Shown in pieces: positions 1 through 16,896 of a DNA stretch of 37,084 bases (positions are counted from its first letter, which is position 1; every line of letters starts with the position of its first letter). The stretch comes from Candidatus Avimonas caecicola. Its GTDB lineage: Bacteria; Bacillota; Clostridia; Oscillospirales; Acutalibacteraceae. A program made the position numbers and the translations under genes. The notes under the pieces are model-generated. The model ran no database searches, was not told the DNA's origin, and was given only the letters and a program-made list of their open reading frames with translations. The stretch is from the NCBI GenBank assembly GCA_904419875.1, contig CAJFTG010000028.1, forward strand, positions 1 to 37,084. The letters run 5' to 3'.

Positions 1-1
1 G

Positions 2-211
2 ACGGCTCTTAAACTGGTGGGCAGAATCGAGGACGCCATCCTGTCTTTGGAAACGATGCCCTACCGCTGCCCGGAACGGAGACGAGGGGCTTACGCCAAC
101 CGAGGATACCGACAGCTTTTTGTGGAGAATTACACCGCCGTTTTTCGGATTGATGAAGCAAAGAAAACCGTGATCGTGGTGACGGTTCGCTATTCCCCAA
201 GTGAATTTTGA
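2..211 (+). CDS. RelE/ParE-type toxin, C-terminal part (5' truncated by window)
   Basis: The frame is open from base 2 to the TGA at 209-211, so about 69 C-terminal residues are visible and the start lies outside the window. The reading contains RRRGAYANRGYRQLFVENYT followed by a hydrophobic strand (TVIVVTVRYSPSEF). This is the usual C-terminal pattern of RelE/ParE-fold toxins: a conserved Arg before the strand YTAVFRID, then the last strand of the sheet. Such toxins cleave mRNA at the ribosome (RelE) or poison gyrase (ParE); which applies here cannot be told. The antitoxin gene is expected upstream and is not visible. Base composition is clearly more A/T-rich than the housekeeping genes, in keeping with a mobile module. 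No signal peptide or membrane segment is seen. Confidence 0.72.
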   Translation, partial: TALKLVGRIEDAILSLETMPYRCPERRRGAYANRGYRQLFVENYTAVFRIDEAKKTVIVVTVRYSPSEF

Positions 212-513
212 ATTGAATAATGGATTACGCAAAACGCATTTTATGCCGGTATACAACGACTCGGAAGCAGCCTCCAAGCTACGAACAGTTGAGCGTCACA
301 GATGAGAATAAACGCAGATTCCGGCCCCCCATTTTTATGATTAAATACTGGGGCAACATTTGAGGGCAGGGCCCAAAAAGCCCGTAATATCAAGGAAAAC
401 CGGCGCTAAACTGTACGCCAGTACGGTCTCAAGGCAGCCCGCCGCGCGCCCCAGTTCTCCAAGAGATAACCGGGCTGCGCACAGCGCCGCCTCTGACCGC
501 CGGCTGCTGCAAA

Positions 514-548
514 CCGCCGGGGAGACCCTGTCTCCCCGGCGGTTTTTT
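514..548 (+). terminator. Intrinsic terminator without an obvious upstream gene
   Basis: A perfect 12-bp stem (CCGCCGGGGAGA at 514-525 and its complement at 531-542) with a 5-base loop is followed by six T (543-548). It reads on the + strand. The nearest + gene, the toxin fragment, ends 300 bases upstream, so it either ends a long transcript from that module or marks a decayed gene. Confidence 0.85.
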
Positions 549-973
549 GCTGGCTTCGGCACAACGGAAAAAACACGGCCGCCGGCTTGCCAAAAAATAC
601 GCTGCGGCAAAGCACCGCGGGGCGGAGAGGCCGGGGGGAGGGGGGATCATCACGCCGGCTGCGGCGGTCGGAGGAAGCCCGTTTATGAGCGCCGGGGCGC
701 GCGGGCGCCGCTGCGGTATTGGGCGGCCTCCTCCGAAGGGCCGCGCTATGCCGGTACCCGGCCCGGCGCTCAGGCAGGGCTCCGAATGCCATCTGTTAAC
801 GTCTGTACACGGCGGGGAAAACCGCCCTGGCCGAAGGGCTCCGGCGAAACAGGCGGGGATGCGAAAAAAGCGCCCTCCTGCGCCGGCCGGAAAAGGGCGG
901 CGTTGCGGGCGCAGAGTGAGGGGCACGGGGAGCAGGGGGCAGGGGGCAGGACGCAGAAGCGTGGCCAGGGGGG

Positions 974-1005
974 ACAGGAGTACAGGAGTACAGGAGGACA
1001 GGAGG
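974..1005 (+). repeat. 8-bp tandem array (4 units), purine-rich on + strand
   Basis: Four adjacent copies of ACAGGAGT/ACAGGAGG (974-981, 982-989, 990-997, 998-1005), embedded in a wider purine-rich run from about 930 to 1015. It belongs to the short-period arrays seen in several other gene-free gaps of this window. Confidence 0.85.
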
Positions 1006-1150
1006 CAGGGAATACGGGCGGCCCGCAGGCGCCGTCCCCGCAGGGACGGCCAGGCTTTTCCGGGGTTCCGTTTCCCCGGCCCCGGCCTTCCCATGGTCCT
1101 CTGCCTGGCGGCGCCCCGCCGGGAAAGGCCGCTCCCGCCGCGGTATGCCG

Positions 1151-1741
1151 TCAGGCGAAAACGGTGTGCTCCAGCAGGATTTTGAGCCCGATGGCGATGA
1201 GCACGACGCCGCCGGCGATCTCCGCCTTTTTTCCGAAGCGGTTGCCGAACCGGCAGCCCGCGACCACCCCGGCGGTGCACAGGACAAAGGTGACCGCGGC
1301 GATCACCCCGCAGCAGAGCAGATAGCCGAAGGCGGGGGCTAACAGGCCCTCCCTCGGCATGACGGCGAAGGAGGCACCCACCGCCAGCGCGTCGATGCTG
1401 GTGGCGACCGACATGACCAGCAGGTTTTTCCAGGAACAGGGGTCGCCGTGCGGACATTCCTCTTCCCCGCCCCGCAGCGCCTCCCACAGCATCTTCCCGC
1501 CGACAAAGGCCAGCAGGAGGAAGGCGATCCAGTGATCCACCGCGGCGATCTTGTCCGCGAAGGTGCGGGCGATGGTGTAGCCGATCAGGGGCATCAGTCC
1601 CTGAAAGAGGCCGAAGCTCCCGGCGACCTTGAAAATGCGGCGCACTTTGACGTGGCAGAGCACCATGCCGCTGCTCACCGAAACGGCGAACGCATCCATG
1701 GAAAGCCCCACGGCAATCAACAATAAAGTAAGAATATCCAT
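1151..1741 (-). CDS. mntP: Manganese efflux pump MntP
   Basis: The 196-residue integral membrane protein exports Mn2+ across the cytoplasmic membrane and protects against manganese excess. The sequence shows the two-fold repeat of the MntP (former DUF204) family: a first half starting [20 protein letters not shown] and a second half with [13 protein letters not shown]. Each carries the conserved membrane-embedded Asp (SMDA, SIDA), and there are about six hydrophobic segments. Between the halves is a short loop with Cys and His ([11 protein letters not shown]), which could touch metal but is also common in this family. The start at 1741 fits the family length. AAAGG lies 12 bases upstream, a long spacing. 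A sigma-A promoter (1819-1847) drives it, giving a leader of only about 70 bases. That is short for a yybP-ykoY manganese riboswitch, and none of its conserved sequence is recognisable. The gene is monocistronic and divergent from glnA. Confidence 0.95.
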   Translation of the reverse strand: MDILTLLLIAVGLSMDAFAVSVSSGMVLCHVKVRRIFKVAGSFGLFQGLMPLIGYTIARTFADKIAAVDHWIAFLLLAFVGGKMLWEALRGGEEECPHGDPCSWKNLLVMSVATSIDALAVGASFAVMPREGLLAPAFGYLLCCGVIAAVTFVLCTAGVVAGCRFGNRFGKKAEIAGGVVLIAIGLKILLEHTVFA

Positions 1742-1788
1742 CAGCGGTTTCAGCCTTTCCGGATAAAATCGGCGCCCGGCCGGGAACC

Positions 1789-1809
1789 GCCGCCGTCGGA
1801 AACGGCGGC
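1789..1809 (-). promoter_or_regulatory. Hairpin in the mntP leader
   Basis: The mntP leader contains a G+C-only inverted repeat (GCCGCCGTTTCCGACGGCGG, read on the minus strand) just after the expected transcription start. It has no T tail. It may stabilise the 5' end or be a small regulatory element; no known riboswitch is recognised. Confidence 0.5.
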
Positions 1810-1818
1810 CGGACCTTT

Positions 1819-1847
1819 ATCATACGGCATTCCGCCGCCGCCGTCAA
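1819..1847 (-). promoter_or_regulatory. sigma-A promoter of mntP
   Basis: On the minus strand TTGACG (1847-1842) and TATGAT (1824-1819) are separated by 17 bases. The start of transcription would be near 1812, about 70 bases before the mntP ATG. Confidence 0.85.
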
Positions 1848-1951
1848 CCGTTCCTTTCGCCGGCGGCCGGGCGCGTGTGGAAAAAGCGCTGTCTTTTTCA
1901 CCCTATGAGCCGCCGGCGGGGATTATTCCCCTTCTATTCCCCTTCCGGTGC

Positions 1952-1980
1952 TTGACAAGCCCGGTGCCGGATGCGATAAT
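1952..1980 (+). promoter_or_regulatory. sigma-A promoter of glnA
   Basis: TTGACA (1952-1957) and GATAAT (1975-1980) have a 17-base spacer, about 70 bases before the glnA ATG. No clear GlnR/TnrA-type TGTNA-N7-TNACA site is seen around it. Confidence 0.88.
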
Positions 1981-2053
1981 AACGGCATGCCCGGCGGCGG
2001 GCGGAAGAAGCCGCCGAAATGGAACCGCAGCGGCAAGCAAGGGGGAGCATCGT

Positions 2054-3397
2054 ATGGCAAAATATACGCGTGAGGACATTGTCCGCATTGTGAGGGACGA
2101 AAACGTCCGGTTTATCCGGCTGCAGTTTACCGATATCTTCGGGGCCTTTAAGAACATTGCCATTACGGCCAGCCAGCTGGAAAAGGCGCTGGACAACAAA
2201 TGCATGTTCGACGGCTCCTCAATCGAGGGCTTTGTCCGGATTGAGGAATCCGATATGTATTTGTATCCGGATTTGGATACCTTCCTGATTTTCCCATGGT
2301 ATGAGGAAAGCTGCAAGGCGGCCCGCCTGATCTGCGATGTGTATAAGCCGGACGGCACGCCGTTTGAGGGCGACCCGCGCGGCCTGCTCAAGCGGGTTCT
2401 GCGCGAGGCGGAGGAGATGGGCTTCACCGGCTTCAATGTCGGCCCGGAATGCGAGTTTTTCCTGTTCAACAACGACGAGGACGGCCATCCCACCACCCGC
2501 ACCCAGGATCGCGGCTCCTACTTCGAACTGGGCCCGACCGACCTGGGCGAGCACGCCCGCCGGGATATGTGCCTCACCCTGGAGGAGATGGGCTTCGAGA
2601 TCGAGGCTTCCCATCACGAGGTGGCCAACGGGCAGCATGAGATTGACTTCAAGTATGACGATGCGCTCTCGGCGGCGGACAACATCATGACCTTCAAGCT
2701 TGCGGTCAAGACCATCGCGCATCAGCACAATATGTACGCCACCTTCATGCCCAAGCCGATTTACGGGCGGGCGGGCAGCGGCATGCATGTCAACATGTCC
2801 CTGATGAAGGGGGAGCAGAATGCTTTTTATAATCCGGAGGACGAGCTGGGGCTAAGCGGCACCGCTTACAGCTTCATCGCCGGCATTCTGGAGCACGCCC
2901 GCGGCATGACGGCGGTGACCAACCCGCTGGTCAACTCCTATAAACGGCTGGTCTCCGGCTACGAAGCGCCGGTATATATCGCCTGGTCGGCCAGCAACCG
3001 CAGCCCCCTCATCCGCGTGCCCGCCTCCCGCGGGATGGGCACCCGGCTGGAGCTGCGCAATCCCGACCCCTCGGCCAACCCCTACCTGACGCTCGCCCTC
3101 TGCCTGGCCGCCGGGCTGGACGGCATCCGGCGCGGCCTGAAGCCGCCGCGTTCCACCGACGGGAACATCTTCGAGCTGACCGAGGACGAGCGGGAGGAGC
3201 GGGAGGAAAAGGGGATTGAAAGCCTGCCCTCCAACCTCAAGGAGGCGGTGCGGGCCATGAAGAGGGACACGCTGGTCCGGGAGACGCTGGGAAGCCATAT
3301 CTTCGACAAATATGTGGAGCACAAGAGCGAGGAATGGAACGACTACAAAATCCGGGTCACCCAGTGGGAGCTTGACCGCTATCTGGAGCGGTATTGA
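2054..3397 (+). CDS. glnA: Glutamine synthetase type I (GSI-alpha)
   Basis: This cytoplasmic dodecameric enzyme joins ammonia to glutamate using ATP, the main entry of nitrogen into amino acids. The 447-residue length fits GSI. Family motifs appear in order: DGSSIEGF (about 53-60), [19 protein letters not shown], the ATP-binding [12 protein letters not shown], and the active-site stretch [20 protein letters not shown]. Position 373 is Phe (NIFELTEDE), where adenylylated GSI-beta enzymes carry the target Tyr, so control by adenylylation is not expected. Arg62 and Glu304 sit exactly where Bacillus subtilis GS has the residues needed for feedback inhibition by glutamine/AMP, so GSI-alpha-type feedback is inferred. 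The ATG at 2054 follows GGGGGAG with good spacing; the open frame further upstream overlaps the promoter and is not used. It is transcribed alone, with a promoter at 1952-1980 and a terminator at 3416-3456. Confidence 0.98.
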   Translation: MAKYTREDIVRIVRDENVRFIRLQFTDIFGAFKNIAITASQLEKALDNKCMFDGSSIEGFVRIEESDMYLYPDLDTFLIFPWYEESCKAARLICDVYKPDGTPFEGDPRGLLKRVLREAEEMGFTGFNVGPECEFFLFNNDEDGHPTTRTQDRGSYFELGPTDLGEHARRDMCLTLEEMGFEIEASHHEVANGQHEIDFKYDDALSAADNIMTFKLAVKTIAHQHNMYATFMPKPIYGRAGSGMHVNMSLMKGEQNAFYNPEDELGLSGTAYSFIAGILEHARGMTAVTNPLVNSYKRLVSGYEAPVYIAWSASNRSPLIRVPASRGMGTRLELRNPDPSANPYLTLALCLAAGLDGIRRGLKPPRSTDGNIFELTEDEREEREEKGIESLPSNLKEAVRAMKRDTLVRETLGSHIFDKYVEHKSEEWNDYKIRVTQWELDRYLERY

Positions 3398-3415
3398 CGC
3401 CGGTTCACGGAAAGG

Positions 3416-3456
3416 AAAAGGGGCTGCTGCAAAGGGGATTTGCAGCTGCCCCTTTT
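3416..3456 (+). terminator. glnA terminator
   Basis: Stem AAAAGGGGC-T-GCTGCAAA pairs with TTTGCAGC-T-GCCCCTTTT (one T:T mismatch) around the loop GGGGA, 18 bases after the glnA stop. The right arm supplies the T run. Confidence 0.8.
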
Positions 3457-3490
3457 GGCTGTGCGGCGGCGCCGGTTCGCTGTGCGGGCG

Positions 3491-3570
3491 GCGCAAAGGG
3501 GTGCAAGAGGGTGCAAGAGGGTGCAAGGGGACGTAAGGGGACGCAAGAGAAAACAAAGGGGACGCAAGGG
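3491..3570 (+). repeat. 10-bp tandem array (8 units), purine-rich on + strand
   Basis: Eight consecutive 10-base units in strict register, of the form GTGCAAGAGG / GTGCAAGGGG / ACGTAAGGGG / ACGCAAGAGA. The period equals about one turn of the helix. The core GGGGACGTAAGGGG (3527-3540) is nearly repeated at 27961-27974. Confidence 0.9.
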
Positions 3571-3620
3571 AAGAGAGGGCACGGCGGCATAGAGCCCAGG
3601 GCGGCGGGGAGAACAGCGGC

Positions 3621-3678
3621 GGGAGGGGAGAGAAGGGAGAGAAGGGAGAGGAGGAAGAGGAGGGGGAGAGGAAAAGGG
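3621..3678 (+). repeat. Polypurine run with GGGAGAGAA units
   Basis: Fifty-eight almost purely purine bases made of repeated GGGAGAGAA and GGAGGAAGAGG units. It follows the 10-bp array and precedes the rpoB promoter. Confidence 0.85.
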
Positions 3679-3840
3679 CAAAAAGCCGAGAAAAGATACA
3701 ACCCATCCGGGCGTATCATGGGCGTTCGCACCATCCGGACACCGCGCAGGCAAGGCGGCGGCTGCCGGAGAATGCGGGGCGGGTCCGGAAAAACCGGATG
3801 AAAACCGGGCAAACCCGCAAAAAAGCAGAAAAAAAGCTGC

Positions 3841-3854
3841 CAATTTGCAAATTG
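3841..3854. promoter_or_regulatory. 14-bp perfect palindrome at the rpoB promoter
   Basis: CAATTTGCAAATTG is a perfect inverted repeat ending three bases before the -35 box of the rpoB promoter. Its place fits either a regulator site or an UP-like A/T element contacted by the RNA polymerase alpha subunit. Confidence 0.5.
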
Positions 3855-3857
3855 CAA

Positions 3858-3886
3858 TTGACAACCGGAAAATTAAGGTGTATTAT
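3858..3886 (+). promoter_or_regulatory. sigma-A promoter of rpoB-rpoC
   Basis: TTGACA (3858-3863) is followed after 17 bases by TATTAT (3881-3886). A perfect TATAAT overlaps at 3884-3889 but at 20-base spacing. The untranslated leader would be about 170 bases and includes a short CGGCCG-CTT-CGGCCG hairpin (about 3981-3997). Confidence 0.85.
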
Positions 3887-4063
3887 AATACACTGCACAA
3901 TCATGGAGAGGTATCCCTATAGCTGAAAGCAGTATAGCACGGATTGCTGAAATTTTCAAGCCCCCGGCGCAAAAAATTTGGCGGCCGCTTCGGCCGTCCC
4001 CGCGGCCCTTTATGGCAGTCCGTTCCACCGTGGTGAAATATAAAAACAGGAGTGATCGAGCCT

Positions 4064-7771
<3,708 letters not shown>

Positions 7772-7795
7772 GAGCGGGAGGGCTTGAGATATATT

Positions 7796-11464
<3,669 letters not shown>

Positions 11465-11509
11465 GCGGCGGGCGGAACGGACGGCTGCGCCGCCTGCCCG
11501 AAAGCGCTG

Positions 11510-11531
11510 CCGGGAATTGTTTCCCGGTTTT
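11510..11531 (+). terminator. Terminator after rpoC
   Basis: A 7-bp stem CCGGGAA-TTGT-TTCCCGG followed by TTTT. The stem is short, so read-through into rpsL is possible. It sits directly before the rpsL promoter. Confidence 0.65.
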
Positions 11532-11534
11532 GCC

Positions 11535-11564
11535 TTGACAAAAGCGCAAAAGCCATGGTAGTAT
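11535..11564 (+). promoter_or_regulatory. sigma-A promoter of the rpsL operon
   Basis: TTGACA (11535-11540), an 18-base spacer, and TAGTAT (11559-11564). Transcription would start near 11570, so the 11-bp direct repeats that follow form the very 5' end of the mRNA. Confidence 0.8.
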
Positions 11565-11572
11565 AAATAATT

Positions 11573-11603
11573 GTGATGCAGAAGTGATGCAGAAGTGATG
11601 CAG
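11573..11603 (+). repeat. Triplicated 11-mer at the 5' end of the rpsL leader
   Basis: Two complete copies of GTGATGCAGAA (11573-11583, 11584-11594) and a third partial copy GTGATGCAG (11595-11603). The array lies between the promoter and a strong hairpin. Confidence 0.9.
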
Positions 11604-11640
11604 CCGGTTTCCGCGGGATAAAATCCCCGCGGAAACCGGC
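11603..11640 (+). promoter_or_regulatory. Large perfect hairpin in the rpsL leader
   Basis: Arms GCCGGTTTCCGCGGG (11603-11617) and its exact complement (11626-11640) form a 15-bp stem with an 8-base A/T-rich loop. No T run follows, so it is not a standard terminator. It ends 56 bases before the rpsL ribosome-binding site. It could control translation or mRNA stability of the str operon. Confidence 0.7.
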
Positions 11641-11709
11641 CGTCCGGCAGTATTCTGAAAGGCGCCTGCCTTTTTGGAATAAAGAATTCATCAACAGGAG
11701 GTGTTATTG

Positions 11710-12138
<429 letters not shown>

Positions 12139-12139
12139 T

Positions 12140-12279
12140 CCGGACTGCGTGAAAAGCAGACCGGAGTTTGACATGTCAACAGCGGCTATATAGCGGCGTT
12201 TCGTATAGATTCCGGGCGGGTATCCCCGCCGGAGGAAGCGCTTCCCCGGCAGGGGGAGACCCTTTCCGCTGCGGGAAGG
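12140..12279 (+). promoter_or_regulatory. Structured rpsL-rpsG intercistronic region
   Basis: The 221-base gap holds several hairpins in a row. CCGG-A-CTGC pairs with GCAG-A-CCGG (12140-12164). TTGACATGTCAA is a perfect palindrome (12168-12179). GCCGG-A-GGAAG pairs with CTTCCCCGGC around a GCGC tetraloop region (12228-12250). CCTTTCC pairs with GGGAAGG (12261-12279). In E. coli the S12-S7 spacer binds S7 to control the str operon. An analogous role is inferred here only from position and structure. TTGACA resembles a -35 box but no -10 box lies at the right distance. Confidence 0.5.
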
Positions 12280-12359
12280 ACGGGAGCCCTATATCGGCCA
12301 ACGGGAGTATGTCGCTTTCGAGTACCGATGATATCATTTTTATGAAGGAGGGAAGTAAA

Positions 12360-12830
12360 GTGCCGAGAAGAGGTTCTGTTGCAAAACGCGACGTTTTGCC
12401 CGACCCGCTTTACAATTCCAAACTGGTCACCAGACTGATCAACAACATCATGGTGGACGGCAAGCGCGGCGTAGCCCAGAAGATCGTGTACGGCGCGTTC
12501 GACATCATCCGCGAGAAAACCGACAAGGATCCGCTGGAGGTTTTCGAGCAGGCGATGGAGAACGTGATGCCTCTGCTGGAGGTCAAGGCCCGCCGCGTCG
12601 GCGGCGCCACCTACCAGGTGCCGATCGAGGTTCGCCCCGACCGCCGTCAGACCCTGGGCCTGCGCTGGATGACGACGTATTCGCGCACCCGTTCCGAGCG
12701 CACCATGAAGGAACGCCTTGCCGGCGAGATCATGGACGCGGTCAACGGCAACGGCGGCGCCGCCAAAAAGCGCGACGACACCCATAAAATGGCCGAGGCC
12801 AACAAGGCGTTCGCTCATTACAGATGGTAA
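12360..12830 (+). CDS. rpsG: 30S ribosomal protein S7
   Basis: S7 is the primary binder of the 3' domain of 16S rRNA; it starts assembly of the 30S head and lines the E site. The 156-residue protein begins [20 protein letters not shown] and contains the typical [20 protein letters not shown] and the C-terminal [20 protein letters not shown]. The start is GTG at 12360, preceded by AAGGAGG with a 9-base spacer. The open frame extends further upstream, but that part translates into atypical sequence and spans the structured spacer, so it is rejected. It lies between rpsL and fusA, with a 146-base gap to fusA that again contains hairpins. Confidence 0.98.
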   Translation: MPRRGSVAKRDVLPDPLYNSKLVTRLINNIMVDGKRGVAQKIVYGAFDIIREKTDKDPLEVFEQAMENVMPLLEVKARRVGGATYQVPIEVRPDRRQTLGLRWMTTYSRTRSERTMKERLAGEIMDAVNGNGGAAKKRDDTHKMAEANKAFAHYRW

Positions 12831-12879
12831 GCCCATACCTGCCCTCTTGGGCATGAGGCCCGCCATTTTCCGTGGGAGC

Positions 12880-12949
12880 AACGCCGCGTGAGAGGCGAAA
12901 CCCCAGCGGCGTTGATTCCCAGCCGCGCCGCCTCCCCTGCGGGCGCGGC
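12880..12949 (+). promoter_or_regulatory. Two hairpins before the fusA ribosome-binding site
   Basis: AACGCCGC (12880-12887) pairs with GCGGCGTT (12906-12913), and GCCGCGCC (12922-12929) pairs with GGCGCGGC (12942-12949). The second ends 15 bases before the fusA AAGGAGG. They may tune translation or processing between rpsG and fusA; no known family is recognised. Confidence 0.5.
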
Positions 12950-12976
12950 GCAAAGGAAAGAAGAAGGAGGACATTT

Positions 12977-15061
<2,085 letters not shown>

Positions 15062-15116
15062 GTTTCTTCCCGCGGCGGGACGCCGTCCGCGCCGCCTTCC
15101 GGTTTTTTCGAAAAAG

Positions 15117-15147
15117 GCGGGAAAACGATGCGTTTCCCCGCTTCTTT
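15117..15147 (+). terminator. Candidate terminator after fusA
   Basis: GCGGGAAAACG (15117-15127) pairs with CGTTTCCCCGC (15131-15141), one mismatch, loop ATG, tail TTCTTT. It lies between fusA and the tuf promoter. Confidence 0.6.
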
Positions 15148-15170
15148 CCGGGAATTCTTTTGGAAAAGGC

Positions 15171-15199
15171 TTGAAATTCCTATGGGGACTTGCTACAAT
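15171..15199 (+). promoter_or_regulatory. sigma-A promoter of tuf
   Basis: TTGAAA (15171-15176), 17-base spacer, TACAAT (15194-15199). It gives tuf a transcript independent of fusA. Confidence 0.85.
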
Positions 15200-15270
15200 G
15201 AGAACCATAGGCTTTCCTGTTGCAAGGATGCAAAACCCTGACTGTGTGAATAAAAGGAGGAAAATCCACA

Positions 15271-16473
15271 ATGGCAAAGGCAAAGTTCGAAAGAACCAAA
15301 CCCCATGTAAACATTGGCACCATCGGCCACGTTGACCATGGCAAGACCACCCTGACGGCCGCGATCACCAAGGTCCTGAACCTGAAGGGCGATGCCGATT
15401 TCGTCGATTACGCGAATATCGATAAGGCCCCGGAGGAGCGCGCCCGCGGTATCACAATCAACACCGCGCACGTGGAGTATCAGACCGAGAACCGCCACTA
15501 TGCGCACGTGGACTGCCCCGGCCACGCCGACTATGTCAAGAACATGATCACCGGCGCGGCGCAGATGGACGGCGCCATCCTGGTCGTGTCCGCGGCCGAC
15601 GGCCCGATGCCCCAGACCCGTGAGCACATCCTGCTCTCCCGTCAGGTGGGCGTCCCCTATATCGTCGTGTTCATGAACAAGTGCGATCAGGTGGACGATC
15701 CGGAGCTGCTCGACCTGGTCGAGATGGAAATTCGTGAGCTGCTCACCGAGTATGATTTCCCGGGCGACGACACCCCGATCATCCGCGGTTCCGCGCTGGT
15801 TGCGCTGGAGTGCGCCTCCACCGACCCGAGCGCGCCGGAGTATGCGCCGATTCTCGAGCTGATGAAGGCTGTCGACGACTATATCCCGGCCCCGACCCGC
15901 AAGACCGATCTGCCCTTCCTGATGCCGGTGGAGGACGTTTTCACCATCACCGGCCGCGGCACCGTGGCGACCGGCCGTGTGGAGCGCGGTCAGCTGAACA
16001 TGTCCGACGAAGTCGAGATCATCGGCCTGACCGACGAGCGCCGCAAGACCGTTGTTACCGGTATCGAGATGTTCCGCAAGCTGCTGGACTACGCGGAGGC
16101 CGGCGACAACATCGGCGCCCTGCTGCGCGGCGTGCAGCGGAATGAGATCGAGCGCGGGCAGGTTCTGTGCAAGCCCGGCACCATCAATCCGCACACCAAG
16201 TTCCATGGTCAGGTTTACGTCCTGTCCAAGGATGAGGGCGGCCGTCATACCCCGTTCTTCAACAACTACCGGCCGCAGTTCTACTTCCGCACCACCGACG
16301 TGACCGGCGTCATCTCCCTGCCGGAAGGCACCGAGATGTGCATGCCCGGCGATAACGTCGAGATGGATGTGGAGCTGATCACCCCGATCGCCATTGAGGA
16401 AGGCCTCCGCTTCGCTATCCGCGAGGGCGGCCGTACCGTCGGCTCGGGCGTTGTCACCAAGATCAACGGCTGA
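15271..16473 (+). CDS. tuf: Elongation factor Tu
   Basis: This GTPase delivers aminoacyl-tRNA to the ribosomal A site. The 400-residue length is standard. The P loop GHVDHGKTT, the switch I segment [26 protein letters not shown] and NKCD are all present. Domain II begins near the [14 protein letters not shown] motif, and domain III ends [15 protein letters not shown]. The start at ATG 15271 has AAAGGAGG upstream. The gene closes the rpoB-to-tuf block and is followed at once by a very strong terminator (16501-16540). Codon use is the most biased in the window, as expected for an abundant protein. Confidence 0.99.
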   Translation: MAKAKFERTKPHVNIGTIGHVDHGKTTLTAAITKVLNLKGDADFVDYANIDKAPEERARGITINTAHVEYQTENRHYAHVDCPGHADYVKNMITGAAQMDGAILVVSAADGPMPQTREHILLSRQVGVPYIVVFMNKCDQVDDPELLDLVEMEIRELLTEYDFPGDDTPIIRGSALVALECASTDPSAPEYAPILELMKAVDDYIPAPTRKTDLPFLMPVEDVFTITGRGTVATGRVERGQLNMSDEVEIIGLTDERRKTVVTGIEMFRKLLDYAEAGDNIGALLRGVQRNEIERGQVLCKPGTINPHTKFHGQVYVLSKDEGGRHTPFFNNYRPQFYFRTTDVTGVISLPEGTEMCMPGDNVEMDVELITPIAIEEGLRFAIREGGRTVGSGVVTKING

Positions 16474-16500
16474 TTGGCCGCTTGGATCTCCCGGCAGACA

Positions 16501-16540
16501 AAGCGGGAGAACAGAGCCACGCTCTGTTCTCCCGCTTTTT
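16501..16540 (+). terminator. Strong tuf terminator
   Basis: A perfect 17-bp stem (AAGCGGGAGAACAGAGC and its complement) with a CAC loop and a run of T, 27 bases after the tuf stop. Confidence 0.95.
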
Positions 16541-16544
16541 GCCG

Positions 16545-16615
16545 CCCGCCCCCTCCCTGCCCCTCCCTGCCCCCTCCCCGCTCCCTTCCCGCCCTTCCCA
16601 TTCTCCCCGCCTGAT
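16545..16615 (-). repeat. Polypyrimidine run (CCCTCCCTGC units)
   Basis: About 70 bases of C/T with repeated CCCTCCCTGCC units on the + strand, so purine-rich on the minus strand. It is followed within 30 bases by a purine-rich array of matching composition, so the two could pair into a long imperfect stem. Confidence 0.8.
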
Positions 16616-16641
16616 TGACATGGCCGCAGGCCGGGCCGAGG

Positions 16642-16696
16642 GCAGGAAGGAGGCAGGAAGAAGGCAGGAAGAAGGCAGGAAGGGGACGGGAAGGGG
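16642..16696 (+). repeat. 11-bp tandem array (5 units), purine-rich on + strand
   Basis: Five units in register: GCAGGAAGGAG, GCAGGAAGAAG twice, GCAGGAAGGGG, ACGGGAAGGGG (16642-16696). The last units contain the GGGGACG core found in other arrays of this window. Confidence 0.9.
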
Positions 16697-16742
16697 AGAC
16701 GGGCCGCAGGCGGTGGAAATCGCGGAAAAGGGACGCGGGGCC

Positions 16743-16771
16743 TTGCAATGCCGGCATTCCGGGTGTAAAAT
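16743..16771 (+). promoter_or_regulatory. sigma-A promoter of the DegT-family gene
   Basis: TTGCAA (16743-16748), 17-base spacer, TAAAAT (16766-16771), about 120 bases before the start codon. Confidence 0.75.
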
Positions 16772-16896
16772 ACAGGCGGGCCGGCAGAGTCCTCTGCCCG
16801 CTTTGCCGGCGGCCGTACCTGGCGGCGCCCCCTGTGCGCAGGGCCTGGGGAAGACGGCGGGAGCACCGCCGCAAACAGCAAAAGGAGACGGAAACA

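Larger units (their letters stand above)
212..1150. other. Gene-free stretch between toxin fragment and mntP
   Basis: No convincing gene is visible. Bases 212 to about 350 are A/T-richer, like the toxin fragment. From about 420 onward the sequence turns G+C-rich, so a composition boundary lies near 360-480. The stretch holds a strong intrinsic terminator (514-548) and an 8-bp tandem array (974-1005). Long open frames on both strands here are rich in R, P, G and A and lack ribosome-binding sites, as expected of non-coding G+C-rich DNA. Confidence 0.6.
3398..3857. other. Gap between glnA and the rpoB promoter
   Basis: No gene is visible. The gap holds the glnA terminator, an eight-unit 10-bp tandem array (3491-3570), a purine-only run (3621-3678) and a 14-bp palindrome just before the rpoB -35 box. 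The usual Firmicute neighbours of rpoB (rplK, rplA, rplJ, rplL) are not here. Confidence 0.75.

Noticed and set aside
974-1005. Tandem arrays as CRISPR
   Set aside because: Units of 8-12 bp without distinct spacers do not form repeat-spacer architecture, and no cas gene is visible.
360-1325. Long + strand frame upstream of and over mntP
   Set aside because: Low-complexity Arg/Pro/Gly/Ala translation, runs through the terminator and the 8-bp array, no ribosome-binding site, and overlaps the clear mntP gene on the other strand.
12168-12192. TTGACA and TATATA near 12170-12192 as a promoter for rpsG
   Set aside because: The spacing is only 13 bases, too short for sigma-A; the TTGACA is part of the palindrome TTGACATGTCAA.
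12168-12359. Upstream extension of the S7 reading frame
   Set aside because: The added 64 residues match nothing in S7. The GTG at 12360 has a full AAGGAGG and gives the exact family length and start MPRRGSV.
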